A DNA stretch of 32,170 nucleotides, from assembly GCA_030540655.1 (NCBI GenBank), contig JAUNVT010000023.1, forward strand, positions 1 to 32,170, written 5' to 3'. Source of the DNA: Rhodobacterales bacterium (GTDB lineage: Bacteria > Pseudomonadota > Alphaproteobacteria > Rhodobacterales > Rhodobacteraceae). A program made the position numbers and the translations under genes. A model generated the notes under the pieces. That model made no database searches. It was not told where the DNA came from and saw only the letters and a list, made by a program, of their open reading frames with translations. This document shows positions 18,407-27,142 of the stretch, one piece after another. Position 1 is the first letter of the stretch. The number at the start of each line of letters is the position of its first letter.

Positions 18407-20152
18407 ATGAACCTGTTTACCGATATTCGCGCCGCCGTTCTGGATGCCCTGACCGCGATGGAGGCGGCGGGCACGCTGCCCCGGGGGCTTGACCGCGCCA
18501 ACGTCACGGTCGAGCCGCCGCGCGATCCCGGGCATGGGGATATGGCGACCAATGCGGCGATGGTGCTGGCAAAACCTGCAGGGCTGAAGCCAAGGGATAT
18601 TGCCGATGCGCTTGCTGACGAACTGGCCAGCGACACGCGTATCGAAAGCGTTGAGGTGGCGGGGCCCGGGTTCCTCAACCTGCGGCTTGCCTCCGGCAAC
18701 TGGCGCGCGGTGGTGGCGGCAGTGCTGGCCCAGGGCACGGATTTTGGCCGTTCCGTGATGGGGCAGGGGCGGCGGGTGAATGTCGAATATGTCAGCGCCA
18801 ATCCCACCGGCCCGCTGCATGTCGGCCACACCCGCGGCGCCGTGTTCGGTGATGCGCTGGCCAGCCTGCTGGATTTCACCGGGCACGACGTGACGCGCGA
18901 ATATTATATCAATGATGGCGGCGCGCAGGTCGATACCTTGGCGCGTTCCGTCTATCTGCGGTATCTTGAGGCGCACGGACGCGCCGTCGATTTCCCCGAT
19001 GGCACGTATCCCGGCGACTATCTGATAGAGGTCGGCGAGGCGCTGAAAGAGAAGGTTGGCGATGCATGGGTGGGGCAGCCCGAAGAGGTCTGGCTGGAGG
19101 ATCTGCGTGACTATGCAACTGCTGCAATGATGGATCTTATCCGCGCCGATCTGAAATCACTGGGCGTCGAAATGGACAGGTTCACATCCGAAAAATCGTT
19201 CTATGGCACGGGCCTGATCGAGAAATCCATCCAGGCGCTGGCGGACAAGGGCCTGATCTATGAAGGGGTTCTGGAGCCGCCGAAGGGCAAGCTGCCCGAT
19301 GATTGGGAGCCGCGCGAGCAGACGCTCTTCTGCTCGACCGCGCATGGCGACGATGTGGATCGCCCGGTCAGGAAATCGGATGGGGCATGGACCTATTTCG
19401 CCCCCGATATTGCCTATCACTACGATAAGGTGACACGCGGGTATGATTTGCTGATTGATGTATTCGGCGCCGATCATGGCGGCTATGTCAAGCGGATGAA
19501 GGCCGCCGTTTCGGCCCTGTCCGATGGCAAGGTCCCGCTGGAGATCAAGCTGACGCAGCTCGTCAAGCTGTGGAAGGATGGAGAACCCTTCAAGATGTCC
19601 AAACGCGCGGGCACCTTCGTGACCCTGCGCGATGTGGTCGATCTGGTCGGGGCGGATGTCACGCGCTTTGTCATGCTGACCCGGAAAAACGACGCGCCGC
19701 TCGATTTCGATTTCGACAAGGTGCTGGAGCAGTCCAGAGATAACCCGGTTTTCTATGTACAATACGCCCATGCGCGCGTGTGCTCGGTCATGCGCAAGGC
19801 GACGGAGGCAGGGATCGATGTGTCGGACGATGCGCTGGCCGCCGCCGATCTGGAGCTGATCGCGCATGATGCCGAACTTGCGCTGGCGCGCAAGATCGCC
19901 GAATGGCCGCGTCTGGTGGAAATCGCCGGGCGCACGGCCGAGCCGCACCGCGTTGCTTTCTATCTCTACGATCTGGCGTCCGAAGTTCACACGCTGTGGA
20001 ACCGCGGCCATGATGCGCCCGAGCTGCGTTTCCTTCAGGAGGATGATCCCTCCGGGACACAGGCGAAAATTGCGCTGGTCAAAGCCGCGAGCGTTGTTAT
20101 TTCCGCAGGTTTGGGTATCTTGGGCGTCACTCCGGCCGAAGAGATGCGCTGA
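18407..20152 (+). CDS. argS: Arginyl-tRNA synthetase
   Basis: A 581-residue class I aminoacyl-tRNA synthetase that charges tRNA-Arg. The HIGH-type motif is PLHVGHTRG (about residue 138) after SANPTGP, and the KMSK-type motif is KMSKRAGTF (about residue 395). The N-terminal part carries the Arg-S additional domain, and the C-terminus has the DALR anticodon-binding helices. I chose ATG 18407, with AAGGA 10 nt before it, over the in-frame ATG at 18329, which overlaps the antiporter gene. The gap after the antiporter is 74 nt. It starts the argS-SPOR-nagZ-scpA-scpB block seen in related genomes. Confidence 0.97.
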   Translation: MNLFTDIRAAVLDALTAMEAAGTLPRGLDRANVTVEPPRDPGHGDMATNAAMVLAKPAGLKPRDIADALADELASDTRIESVEVAGPGFLNLRLASGNWRAVVAAVLAQGTDFGRSVMGQGRRVNVEYVSANPTGPLHVGHTRGAVFGDALASLLDFTGHDVTREYYINDGGAQVDTLARSVYLRYLEAHGRAVDFPDGTYPGDYLIEVGEALKEKVGDAWVGQPEEVWLEDLRDYATAAMMDLIRADLKSLGVEMDRFTSEKSFYGTGLIEKSIQALADKGLIYEGVLEPPKGKLPDDWEPREQTLFCSTAHGDDVDRPVRKSDGAWTYFAPDIAYHYDKVTRGYDLLIDVFGADHGGYVKRMKAAVSALSDGKVPLEIKLTQLVKLWKDGEPFKMSKRAGTFVTLRDVVDLVGADVTRFVMLTRKNDAPLDFDFDKVLEQSRDNPVFYVQYAHARVCSVMRKATEAGIDVSDDALAAADLELIAHDAELALARKIAEWPRLVEIAGRTAEPHRVAFYLYDLASEVHTLWNRGHDAPELRFLQEDDPSGTQAKIALVKAASVVISAGLGILGVTPAEEMR

Positions 20153-20234
20153 GGCGCGCGGCGCCGGGCAGATCATGAGGCAGACCCGTCCGATCGGCGC
20201 AACGCGCCTTCGTCCGGACCACGAGAGGCAGTAG

Positions 20235-21167
20235 ATGTCACGATTTCGCAAGGATAGACCCGTGTCTTCGGATGCGGCGGAGGTGCCGGGGCAGACGGGG
20301 GCCCTGACGCGGGTAACCTATGCCTTGGGATCGCTGCTGTCGGTTGCGCTGGTTATCGGCCTCGGAGTCTGGGGATACAAGCTTATCGTGCGTGATGTCA
20401 GCGGTGTGCCGGTCATTCGCGCCGCCGAGGGGCCGATGCGCGTCCAGCCCGAGGATCCCGGTGGCAGTCAAACGCAAAATCAGGGCCTGTCGGTCAATGA
20501 CATCGCGGCCGTTGGCGCGGCCGGAGCGGCGCCCGATGAGTTGATACTCGCCCCTGCGCCGCTTGATCTCGCCGAAGAAGATGCAGCAGATGCGGCGCTG
20601 GAGCCTCCGGCCGCTGCGCCCGAGCAGGGCGTTTCCGCCACCCCCGAACCTGTGGAGGAAGAGAAGGCAGAGCCGCAGGTGGACCCGACCATGCTGGCCC
20701 TGGCCGAGGCCATGGGCGAGGCGCTCCCCCCGCCTGAAGACATGTTCGCCGAGGATCAGGAGGGCGCAAGCGAAGATCTGATGGAAGGCGACGGGACCGG
20801 CAGCGCGCTGCGTCCAAAGGCCCGGCCGCAAGGGCTGGGCACGGCACCAGCCACTGCAGCCAGCCCCGCACCAGCCGCGCAAGCTATGCGTGACGTGGAC
20901 CCTGATACGATTCCCGTGGGAACACGCCTCGCGCAGCTGGGCGCGTTCACGAGCGAAGAAATCGCGCAGGAGGAATGGGGCAGACTGACGAAAAAGTTCG
21001 AGGAATATCTGGCAGGCAAGGATCGTGTAATACAGCGCGCCACCAGCGGCGGGCGCACCTTCTACCGGCTGCGCGCAATGGGATTCGATGATCTGGCAGA
21101 TGCCAGACGTTTTTGTTCGGCGCTGGTAGCGGAGAAGGCGGAATGTATTCCTGTGGTTACACGATGA
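20235..21167 (+). CDS. SPOR-domain membrane protein
   Basis: A 310-residue protein with a cytoplasmic N-terminus, one transmembrane helix (about residues 29-48) and a long acidic, Ala/Pro/Glu-rich periplasmic linker (about 70-225). A C-terminal SPOR domain occupies roughly the last 85 residues (LAQLGAFTSEEIAQEEWGRL...FYRLRAMGF). SPOR domains bind septal glycan strands lacking stem peptides, so it probably localises to the division site, FtsN-like. It lies 82 nt after argS and 19 nt before nagZ, whose product acts on murein fragments, which supports a cell wall role. The low-complexity linker makes the middle alignable only poorly. Confidence 0.88.
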   Translation: MSRFRKDRPVSSDAAEVPGQTGALTRVTYALGSLLSVALVIGLGVWGYKLIVRDVSGVPVIRAAEGPMRVQPEDPGGSQTQNQGLSVNDIAAVGAAGAAPDELILAPAPLDLAEEDAADAALEPPAAAPEQGVSATPEPVEEEKAEPQVDPTMLALAEAMGEALPPPEDMFAEDQEGASEDLMEGDGTGSALRPKARPQGLGTAPATAASPAPAAQAMRDVDPDTIPVGTRLAQLGAFTSEEIAQEEWGRLTKKFEEYLAGKDRVIQRATSGGRTFYRLRAMGFDDLADARRFCSALVAEKAECIPVVTR

Positions 21168-21186
21168 AGTTCGCATTTTACGTTAG

Positions 21187-22203
21187 ATGCTCATGAGCAA
21201 TTTCGGCGCCACGGTTCTGGATGCCGAAGGGCTTCGCCTGACGCCTGAGGAAAGACGTTTCTTTGCGGCTGCGAACCCGTTCGGGTTCATCCTTTTCGCA
21301 CGCAATATCGATAATGCGGATCAGGTGCGTGCCCTGTGCGGCGATTTGCGCGACGCGGTTGGCCGCGATGCCCCCATTACCATCGATCAGGAAGGCGGCC
21401 GTGTGCAGCGCCTCCGCCCGCCCTTGGGCCGCAAATGGCTTGCGCCGCTTGACCACGTGGCGCGCGCGGGCGCGCAGGCGGCCGAGGCAATGTATCTGCG
21501 CTATCGGCTGATTGCCACTGAACTGCGCGCGCTGGGCATCGACAGCAATTGCGCGCCGCTGGTGGATGTCGCCAATGAGAAGACCCACATTTTCCTGCGT
21601 GATCGCTGCTATGGCACAGATCCGGACCGCGTGGCGGCGCTTGGCCGGGCTGTGGCTGAGGGGCTGCTGGAGGGGGGCGTTTTACCGGTGCTCAAGCATA
21701 TCCCCGGCCATGGCCGTGCGCAGGCCGACAGTCATCTTGATCTGCCGGTTGTGAGAGAATCCAGTGCCGCGTTAACCGCCTGCGATTTTGCACCGTTCAA
21801 GGCGCTGAATGATCTTCCCATGGGTATGACGGCACATCTGGTCTACGCGGCAATCGACGATCGCCCTGCCACGGTATCGCCTGTAATGATGCGCGTGATC
21901 CGCGACGAGATCGGGTTTGGCGGGCTGATCATGACGGATGATATTTCGATGAAGGCGCTCCAGGGCAGCCTCAGCGACATTGCGCGTGCGTCTCTGGATG
22001 CAGGCTGCGATGTGGTGCTTTTGTGCAATGCCGCACTGGAGGATCGCCGCACCGTGGCGGACGCGGCCGGAACAATGGACGAGGCGGGGCAGAAGCGGGC
22101 AGAGGCGGCGCTCGCGGCAAGGCGTGTCCCCTCCGAAGTGGACGTGGCCGGGCTTGCGGCCCGTCTGGCCGCCATTTGCGGCGATGTGACCGATGATGGA
22201 TGA
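21187..22203 (+). CDS. nagZ: Beta-N-acetylhexosaminidase (murein recycling)
   Basis: A 338-residue family GH3 enzyme that removes GlcNAc from anhydromuropeptides in the cytoplasm during cell wall recycling. NagZ landmarks are ITIDQEGGRVQRL, then LKHIPGHGRAQADSHLDLP (about residue 170, with the catalytic His loop), and LIMTDDISMKAL containing the Asp nucleophile (about 251). Starts at 21187 and 21193 are both possible; no strong ribosome binding site precedes either, consistent with coupling to the SPOR gene 19 nt upstream. Its last 11 nt overlap the start of scpA. Confidence 0.95.
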   Translation: MLMSNFGATVLDAEGLRLTPEERRFFAAANPFGFILFARNIDNADQVRALCGDLRDAVGRDAPITIDQEGGRVQRLRPPLGRKWLAPLDHVARAGAQAAEAMYLRYRLIATELRALGIDSNCAPLVDVANEKTHIFLRDRCYGTDPDRVAALGRAVAEGLLEGGVLPVLKHIPGHGRAQADSHLDLPVVRESSAALTACDFAPFKALNDLPMGMTAHLVYAAIDDRPATVSPVMMRVIRDEIGFGGLIMTDDISMKALQGSLSDIARASLDAGCDVVLLCNAALEDRRTVADAAGTMDEAGQKRAEAALAARRVPSEVDVAGLAARLAAICGDVTDDG

Positions 22204-22966
22204 CGGTGGCATCATCGCGGACAGGGTGGCCGCCGAGGCGCTTATTGTTGACGTTGATGGGTTTGAGGGCCCGCTGGACCTGCTCCTGACGCTGAGCCGG
22301 ACGCAAAAGGTGGATCTGCGCAAGATCAGCGTGCTGGAGCTTGCCCGGCAATATCTGGAATTTGTTGAACAGGCCGCCGCGCTTCGGCTGGAACTGGCGG
22401 CCGATTACCTTGTCATGGCCGCGTGGCTGGCATTTCTGAAGTCCCGCTTGCTCCTGCCGCCCGATGCACAGGAAGATGGCCCATCGGGCGAGGATCTGGC
22501 CGCCCATCTGGCGTTCCAACTGGAGCGGCTTCAGGCCATGCGGGATGCGGCTGCGCGTCTGATGGCGCGTGCGCAGCTTGGCCGCGATTTCTTTGCGCGG
22601 GGGCGGCCCGAGGCTCCGATGTCAAAACGCAATATCAGCTACTCCGCGTCTTTGCTGGATTTGATGCAAGCCTACGCGCGAACCCGGACGCGCGATGAAT
22701 TTCGACCCTATGCGATGGACCGGGACACGATATTTTCGCTGGAGCAGGCGCTCGACCGGCTGCGCAGTCTGATCGGCTTCACTGGCGGATGGGCCGATAT
22801 TTCAACTTATATGCCCGAGGATTTCTGCACTGACCCGGCGCGGCGCCGGTCTGCCGCCGCCTCGACCTTTGCGGCGACGTTGGAATTGGCAAAGGAGGGG
22901 CGGGTGGAGCTGCGCCAGGCTGGTGTTTTCGCTCCGCTGGAAATCCGGCCTGTGACTGTGGCATGA
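22193..22966 (+). CDS. scpA: Segregation and condensation protein A
   Basis: A 257-residue kleisin. ScpA bridges the Smc heads and, with ScpB, forms the condensin that organises the chromosome. The N-terminal signature FEGPLDLLLTLSRTQKVDLRKISVLELARQYL is split by nothing and clear by eye; AADYLVMAAWLAFLKSRLLLP follows. A C-terminal winged-helix-like segment includes FAATLELAKEGRVELRQ. Its start (two ATGs, 22193 and 22196) overlaps nagZ by 11 nt, and its TGA overlaps the scpB start (ATGA). The coupled order implies balanced synthesis with ScpB. Confidence 0.95.
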   Translation: MMDDGGIIADRVAAEALIVDVDGFEGPLDLLLTLSRTQKVDLRKISVLELARQYLEFVEQAAALRLELAADYLVMAAWLAFLKSRLLLPPDAQEDGPSGEDLAAHLAFQLERLQAMRDAAARLMARAQLGRDFFARGRPEAPMSKRNISYSASLLDLMQAYARTRTRDEFRPYAMDRDTIFSLEQALDRLRSLIGFTGGWADISTYMPEDFCTDPARRRSAAASTFAATLELAKEGRVELRQAGVFAPLEIRPVTVA

Positions 22967-23631
22967 TCGGGCATGGGCTGAGCAAGAAAGAACATATTCT
23001 GTTCGATCCGCCCTCCATGGCCGAGCAGGAGCGCATGATAGAGGCAATCCTTTTTGCGGCGGCCGAACCTGTCAGTGTGCGGGAGCTGGCCGCGCGTTTG
23101 CCTCGCGGCTCTGATGCCGCCGAGGCGCTGGCGCATCTGCGCCGCCGCTACAAGGGGCGCGGCGTGAGTGTAATTCGTATCGGTGATGGCTACGCATTCC
23201 GCACCGCGTCGGATCTGGGTCACCTGATGCAGCGCGAGACGATCGAGCACCGTAAGCTGAGCCGCGCCGCGATCGAGACGCTGGCGATCATCGCCTACCA
23301 CCAGCCCGTCACCCGCGCCGAGATTGAGGAAATCCGCGGGGTTTCCGTCAGTCGCGGCACGGTCGATCAATTGCTGGAAATGGAATGGATCCGCTTTGGC
23401 CGGAGGCGGATGACGCCCGGGCGACCAGTGACCTTTGTGGTAACCGACACTTTTTTGGGCCATTTCGGACTGGAGACGGCGCGCGATCTGCCGGGCTTGG
23501 CTGAATTGCGCACGGCCGGTCTGCTTGACAACCGCCTGCCTCCCGGTTCCATGCCGAGGGCCGGGTCAGAGGATGACGAGGAGGATGGGCCCGTTGAAGA
23601 TGGGTTGCAAAGCGAGTTGTTCGAGGAGTGA
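22963..23631 (+). CDS. scpB: Segregation and condensation protein B
   Basis: A 222-residue partner of ScpA with tandem winged-helix domains. Visible family features are IEAILFAAAEPVSVRELAARL, then a DGYAFRTASDL strand, and LSRAAIETLAIIAYHQPVTRAEIEEIRGVSV in the second domain. The C-terminus is an acidic tail (EDDEEDGPVEDG) probably disordered. The start overlaps scpA by 4 nt; an internal ATG at about 23017 (MAEQERMIEAI) is a possible alternative. It ends the plus-strand run and converges on dcd 32 nt later. I saw no tat genes after it, which in memory often follow scpB in relatives. Confidence 0.94.
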   Translation: MIGHGLSKKEHILFDPPSMAEQERMIEAILFAAAEPVSVRELAARLPRGSDAAEALAHLRRRYKGRGVSVIRIGDGYAFRTASDLGHLMQRETIEHRKLSRAAIETLAIIAYHQPVTRAEIEEIRGVSVSRGTVDQLLEMEWIRFGRRRMTPGRPVTFVVTDTFLGHFGLETARDLPGLAELRTAGLLDNRLPPGSMPRAGSEDDEEDGPVEDGLQSELFEE

Positions 23632-23663
23632 GGGCGTGGGGCACCTGAAGGATGAGATTTCGT

Positions 23664-24734
23664 TTACTTGAAATGCTTTGACAGTTTCAGGCCCTGGCCC
23701 TGATAGTTGGAACTCAGCCCTGCGCCGTATAATGTTTCGGGCACCGTCTCCATTCTTTCATAGATCAGCCGACCTACGATCTGCCCGTGCTCGAGCACAA
23801 ACGGTGCCTCGTGGCAGCGCACCTCCAATACCCCGCGCGAGCCCGTACCGCCCGCCGCCCCATGTCCAAATCCAGGATCGAAAAATCCGGCGTAATGCAC
23901 CCGGAATTCACCGACCATCGCCAGATAGGGCGCCATTTCGGCGGCATATTGAGGAGGTATATGCACCGCCTCGCGGCTGACGAGAATATAGAAAGCGCCG
24001 GGATCAAGGATGATCTGGCCTTCGGCGCTATGCACCTCCTCCCAGAAATCGGCGGGATTATAATGCGCGATGCGATCCAGATCGATTACCCCGGCATGAG
24101 GTTTGGCGCGATAGCCAACCAGCGTGCCCGCCTCGGGACGCAGATCGACGGAAAACCCAAGGCCATCTCCGATTACCGGCGTGCAATCCACAAGCTTGTC
24201 AGTGGCGTGAAGCGCCGCCAGATCGGCGTCGGTGAGAACGGCGTCGCCAGTGCTGAAGCGGATCTGGTTCAGGCGCATTCCCGGCCGCACCAGTACAGAA
24301 AATGAACGCGGGCAGATTTCCGCATAGAGCGGCCCTTGATAACCGGCCGGGACCCGGTCGAATTCGGCACCGCCGTCAGTGACCGCCCGCGTCAGAAGGT
24401 CAAGCCTGCCCGTCGAGGATTTGGCATTGGCCGTCGCCTGCACGTGTTCGGGTAATTCCAGACGCTCCATCAAGGGGACAACGTAGACGCAGCCCTTTTC
24501 CAACACGGCCCCGGCGGTCAGATCGATACGGTGCATTTCAAATGCGTGCAGCCGTTCGGTCACGCTGCGGCCCTGACCGGCCAAGAAGGATGCACGCACG
24601 CGGTAGGCTATATCGCCAAGTCGCAGGTCAAGACTGGCAGGCTGGATCTGCGCCTGAGTGATCGGGGTATCGGCCGCGATCGCGCCGCTGAGAACCATCC
24701 CGTCAATCTGTTGGCTGGAAAGAACCCCGGTCAT
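23664..24734 (-). CDS. dcd: 2'-deoxycytidine 5'-triphosphate deaminase, long (tandem-domain) form
   Basis: A 356-residue protein, nearly twice the 190-odd residues of the E. coli enzyme. dCTP deaminase makes dUTP on the way to dTTP. The N-terminal half shows IQPASLDLRLG, AKSSTGRLDLLTR and GPLYAEICPRSFSVLVRPGMRLNQIRF; the C-terminal half repeats the pattern with LDPGAFYILVSREAVHIP, GFFDPGFG and LEHGQIVGRLIYERM. So it looks like two dUTPase-fold units in one chain. This long form is familiar from alphaproteobacteria. It lies 67 nt downstream of tRNA-Pro, on the same strand. Whether it also hydrolyses dUTP cannot be told from sequence. Confidence 0.88.
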   Translation of the reverse strand: MTGVLSSQQIDGMVLSGAIAADTPITQAQIQPASLDLRLGDIAYRVRASFLAGQGRSVTERLHAFEMHRIDLTAGAVLEKGCVYVVPLMERLELPEHVQATANAKSSTGRLDLLTRAVTDGGAEFDRVPAGYQGPLYAEICPRSFSVLVRPGMRLNQIRFSTGDAVLTDADLAALHATDKLVDCTPVIGDGLGFSVDLRPEAGTLVGYRAKPHAGVIDLDRIAHYNPADFWEEVHSAEGQIILDPGAFYILVSREAVHIPPQYAAEMAPYLAMVGEFRVHYAGFFDPGFGHGAAGGTGSRGVLEVRCHEAPFVLEHGQIVGRLIYERMETVPETLYGAGLSSNYQGQGLKLSKHFK

Positions 24735-24801
24735 CGCTGAGCGCCTGTAACATTTTCTTGCACATGCGTGTGGTGCATTTTCTGCAGGGGAAGGGTGGTA
24801 A

Positions 24802-24878
24802 TGGTCGGGCTAGCAGGACTCGAACCTGCGACCTTCCGTCCCCCAGACGGACGCGCTACCAGACTGCGCCATAGCCCG
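24802..24878 (-). tRNA. tRNA-Pro (anticodon GGG), CCA encoded
   Basis: Read on the minus strand it folds as a complete cloverleaf. There is a 7-bp acceptor stem CGGGCTA/TAGCCCG, D-stem GCGC/GCGC, anticodon stem TCCGT/ACGGA with loop CTGGGGG (anticodon GGG), and T-stem GCAGG/CCTGC with TTCGAGT. The discriminator A is followed by a genomic CCA (24802-24804). It lies between the MerR-type gene and dcd on the same strand and could be co-transcribed with either. Confidence 0.97.
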
Positions 24879-24947
24879 ACGATAGGGAGGTCATACTGGA
24901 TTTTCGCGCAGGGACAAGAGGTAAAACTTCTTTTCAACGTGGCTATA

Positions 24948-25745
24948 TCATGAAGGCCCTGACTCTCCCGACATCCTTTTGCGCAAACTCTCCATGCGCC
25001 GGAGGAGGTCGGTCAGATCGGCAAGCTGGTCTGCCCGCAGGGACAGGTTCAACCTGCCCAAGCCTGCGAGGGGCGAGGCGGCAGCGGGCATAGTGTCAGC
25101 AGCGTCTTCCGGCAGGGTGATCGAGACGGCGCGCAATATCGGTGCGGTATCAGGCTGCTCCGGCATTGCGCGCTCTGCGTCTACAGCCTCGGGAGCGTCC
25201 TTGCGGGACAGATCAGCTTTTTCGGCGGCACTTCGTGCTTGGACCTTCTCGCTTTTCGGCTCGGCAGCGCGTTCCTGGCCAAGGTCGGACGGAGTGGCGG
25301 GGGAGGGTTGCCCGGGACCGGATGACGCAGGTTTTTCGGCCTTTGCGGCCCCGGCATCACCATCCGGTGTCGCAGATCCTGTCCGCCCAAAGCTGAGCAC
25401 CTGCCCGCGCTTTTCATCTTCCTGGGGCACGTCCAGCGCGATGTCGGCGATCTCCTCCTCAAGCTCATCCGCCAGCGGTGGCGACATTGCCGCGACATGG
25501 CGCACACCATGGTCGCGCATCACTTTTTGCACTCCCTTTATCGTCATGCCGTCCTCGTGCAACAGCTTGCGAATACCACCCAGCAGCCGCATGTCCGCAG
25601 GGCGGTAATAGCGCCGCCCGCCGGCGCGCTTGACCGGCTTCACCTGAGTGAACTTGCTTTCCCAAAAGCGCAGGACGTGAGCGGGAATCCCCAGCCAGTC
25701 CGCAACTTCGCTGATGGTGCGAAAGGCGTCTGCAGATTTCGTCAT
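24948..25745 (-). CDS. MerR-family transcriptional regulator with long disordered tail
   Basis: A 265-residue protein. The N-terminal MerR-type winged helix is clear: [25 protein letters not shown], then [32 protein letters not shown]. After about residue 85 the chain is rich in Ala, Pro, Glu, Asp and Lys and looks disordered. A short helical segment at the end ([18 protein letters not shown]) may dimerise. No effector-binding cysteines are evident. I chose ATG 25745 over 25775, because [12 protein letters not shown] leads straight into the domain and the longer start overlaps ihfA. It follows ihfA by 7 nt, so they are one transcript; the targets are unknown. Confidence 0.88.
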   Translation of the reverse strand: MTKSADAFRTISEVADWLGIPAHVLRFWESKFTQVKPVKRAGGRRYYRPADMRLLGGIRKLLHEDGMTIKGVQKVMRDHGVRHVAAMSPPLADELEEEIADIALDVPQEDEKRGQVLSFGRTGSATPDGDAGAAKAEKPASSGPGQPSPATPSDLGQERAAEPKSEKVQARSAAEKADLSRKDAPEAVDAERAMPEQPDTAPILRAVSITLPEDAADTMPAAASPLAGLGRLNLSLRADQLADLTDLLRRMESLRKRMSGESGPS

Positions 25746-25752
25746 GCCAGTC

Positions 25753-26055
25753 CTAGCGTTTGTTGCCCGCAGCAACCCGATCCTTCATCAGATGCGAGGG
25801 GCGAAAGGTCAACACGCGGCGCGGATTGATCGGTACTTCTTCGCCCGTCTTTGGGTTACGACCGACCCGCGCCGATTTTTCCCGCACCGAGAATGTTCCA
25901 AAAGACGAAATCTTGACCTGCTCACCATTCACCAGCGCGTCAGACATATGGCTCAGAACGCTTTCCACCAACTGAGCCGAATCATTCCTCGACAGGCCGA
26001 CCTCACGGAAGATGGCCTCACTCAAATCCATACGTGTCAATGTCTTGTCGCTCAT
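25753..26055 (-). CDS. ihfA: Integration host factor subunit alpha
   Basis: A 100-residue HU/IHF-type DNA-bending protein. The core [26 protein letters not shown] with [17 protein letters not shown] contains the beta-arm whose Pro intercalates DNA. The alpha assignment comes from overall resemblance ([15 protein letters not shown] start, length) and from its place between fabH and a MerR gene. ATG 26055 opens the family part; the in-frame extension to 26190 would overlap fabH. A good promoter lies just upstream. IHF-alpha pairs with IHF-beta encoded elsewhere and shapes promoters, replication origins and recombination sites. Confidence 0.94.
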   Translation of the reverse strand: MSDKTLTRMDLSEAIFREVGLSRNDSAQLVESVLSHMSDALVNGEQVKISSFGTFSVREKSARVGRNPKTGEEVPINPRRVLTFRPSHLMKDRVAAGNKR

Positions 26056-26081
26056 TTCGATCCCCCGATCCTGTTTTCCCA

Positions 26082-26111
26082 ACCATAGGGTCATAGAAAT
26101 TTGCGAGTCAA
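26082..26111 (-). promoter_or_regulatory. Probable promoter of ihfA
   Basis: On the minus strand TTGACT (26106-26111) and TATGGT (26082-26087) are 18 nt apart. They lie in the 112-nt gap between fabH and ihfA, about 27 nt before the start codon. The -35 box is strong and the -10 box fair. This suggests ihfA-merR can be transcribed apart from plsX-fabH. Confidence 0.5.
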
Positions 26112-26167
26112 ATACAATGGCTTGGAAAGAGCTGTTTAGGCGGATCGGGCGCTGCAATCCTCTCGAT

Positions 26168-27142
26168 TTACCAGCGCATCGCGATCGCACCCCACGCCAG
26201 TCCGCCGCCGATCGCCTCGGTCAGGAGCAGATCGCCGCGCCGGATACGGCCGTCCGACACGCCGACCGACATTGCCAGCGGTATGGACGCGGCCGAAGTA
26301 TTACCGTGATCCTGCAATGTCACGATAACGCGGTCCATCGACACGCCCATCTTCCTGGCGGTGCCCTGAATAATGCGGATGTTGGCCTGATGCGGCACGA
26401 TCCATGCCACGTCCTCCGCGTCAAGCCCTGCCTTGGTGAGCGCACTGTCGGCGGTTTGCGCAAGTTTTTCGACCGCCTGTCGAAAAAGAGGATTGCCTTG
26501 CATCCTGACCTTGCCAATGGTGCCGGTCGAGGAGACGCCGCCATCGACATAAAGCAGGTCGCGCTGGCGCCCATCCGAATTGAGGTCCGTCGCAAGAATG
26601 CCGCGATCATCGGAGGTGCCCGCACCTTCCTCGGCTCCCAGGATCAAAGCGCCGGCACCATCCCCGAACAGCACGCAAGTTCCACGGTCGGTCCAGTCCA
26701 TGATACGGCTGAACGTCTCGGCCCCGATCACCATGACGCGGTTTGCCTGACCTGAGACGATCAGCGCATTCGCTGTGCTGAGCCCAAAGACGAACCCCGC
26801 ACAGACCGCCTGAACATCGAAGGCAAAGCCGCGCGTCATGCCGAGGTTGGACTGCGTCATCGTGGCGACCGATGGAAAGGTCAGATCTGGAGTGGATGTG
26901 GCGACAATGACGGTATCGATATCATTCGGAGTCAGCCCTGCATTCTCCAGAGCGGCGCGTGCGGCTCGTGTGGCCAGATCGGATGTTGCCTGATCGTCGG
27001 CTGCAAAATGCCGACGTTCGATCCCGGAGCGGGTGCGGATCCATTCGTCGCTGGTGTCAACCAGCCCCTCGAAATAGGCGTTAGGCACGATACGATCTGG
27101 CAGGTAATGTCCGATACCGAGCGGCACGGCGCGTCTGGTCAT
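26168..27142 (-). CDS. fabH: 3-oxoacyl-ACP synthase III
   Basis: A 324-residue condensing enzyme that starts fatty acid synthesis by joining acetyl-CoA to malonyl-ACP. The catalytic triad is intact: Cys114 in [11 protein letters not shown], His251 in VPHQANIR and Asn281 in [27 protein letters not shown] near residues 29-45 is the family N-terminal landmark. Its ATG overlaps the plsX stop (ATGA), so translation is coupled and the phospholipid and fatty acid initiation enzymes are made together. Confidence 0.97.
   Translation of the reverse strand: MTRRAVPLGIGHYLPDRIVPNAYFEGLVDTSDEWIRTRSGIERRHFAADDQATSDLATRAARAALENAGLTPNDIDTVIVATSTPDLTFPSVATMTQSNLGMTRGFAFDVQAVCAGFVFGLSTANALIVSGQANRVMVIGAETFSRIMDWTDRGTCVLFGDGAGALILGAEEGAGTSDDRGILATDLNSDGRQRDLLYVDGGVSSTGTIGKVRMQGNPLFRQAVEKLAQTADSALTKAGLDAEDVAWIVPHQANIRIIQGTARKMGVSMDRVIVTLQDHGNTSAASIPLAMSVGVSDGRIRRGDLLLTEAIGGGLAWGAIAMRW

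Noticed and set aside
24768..24953. A 61-codon plus-strand frame containing GLEPATFRPPDGRATRLRHSP
   Set aside because: It is the translation of the complement of tRNA-Pro, a well-known type of false ORF over tRNA genes.
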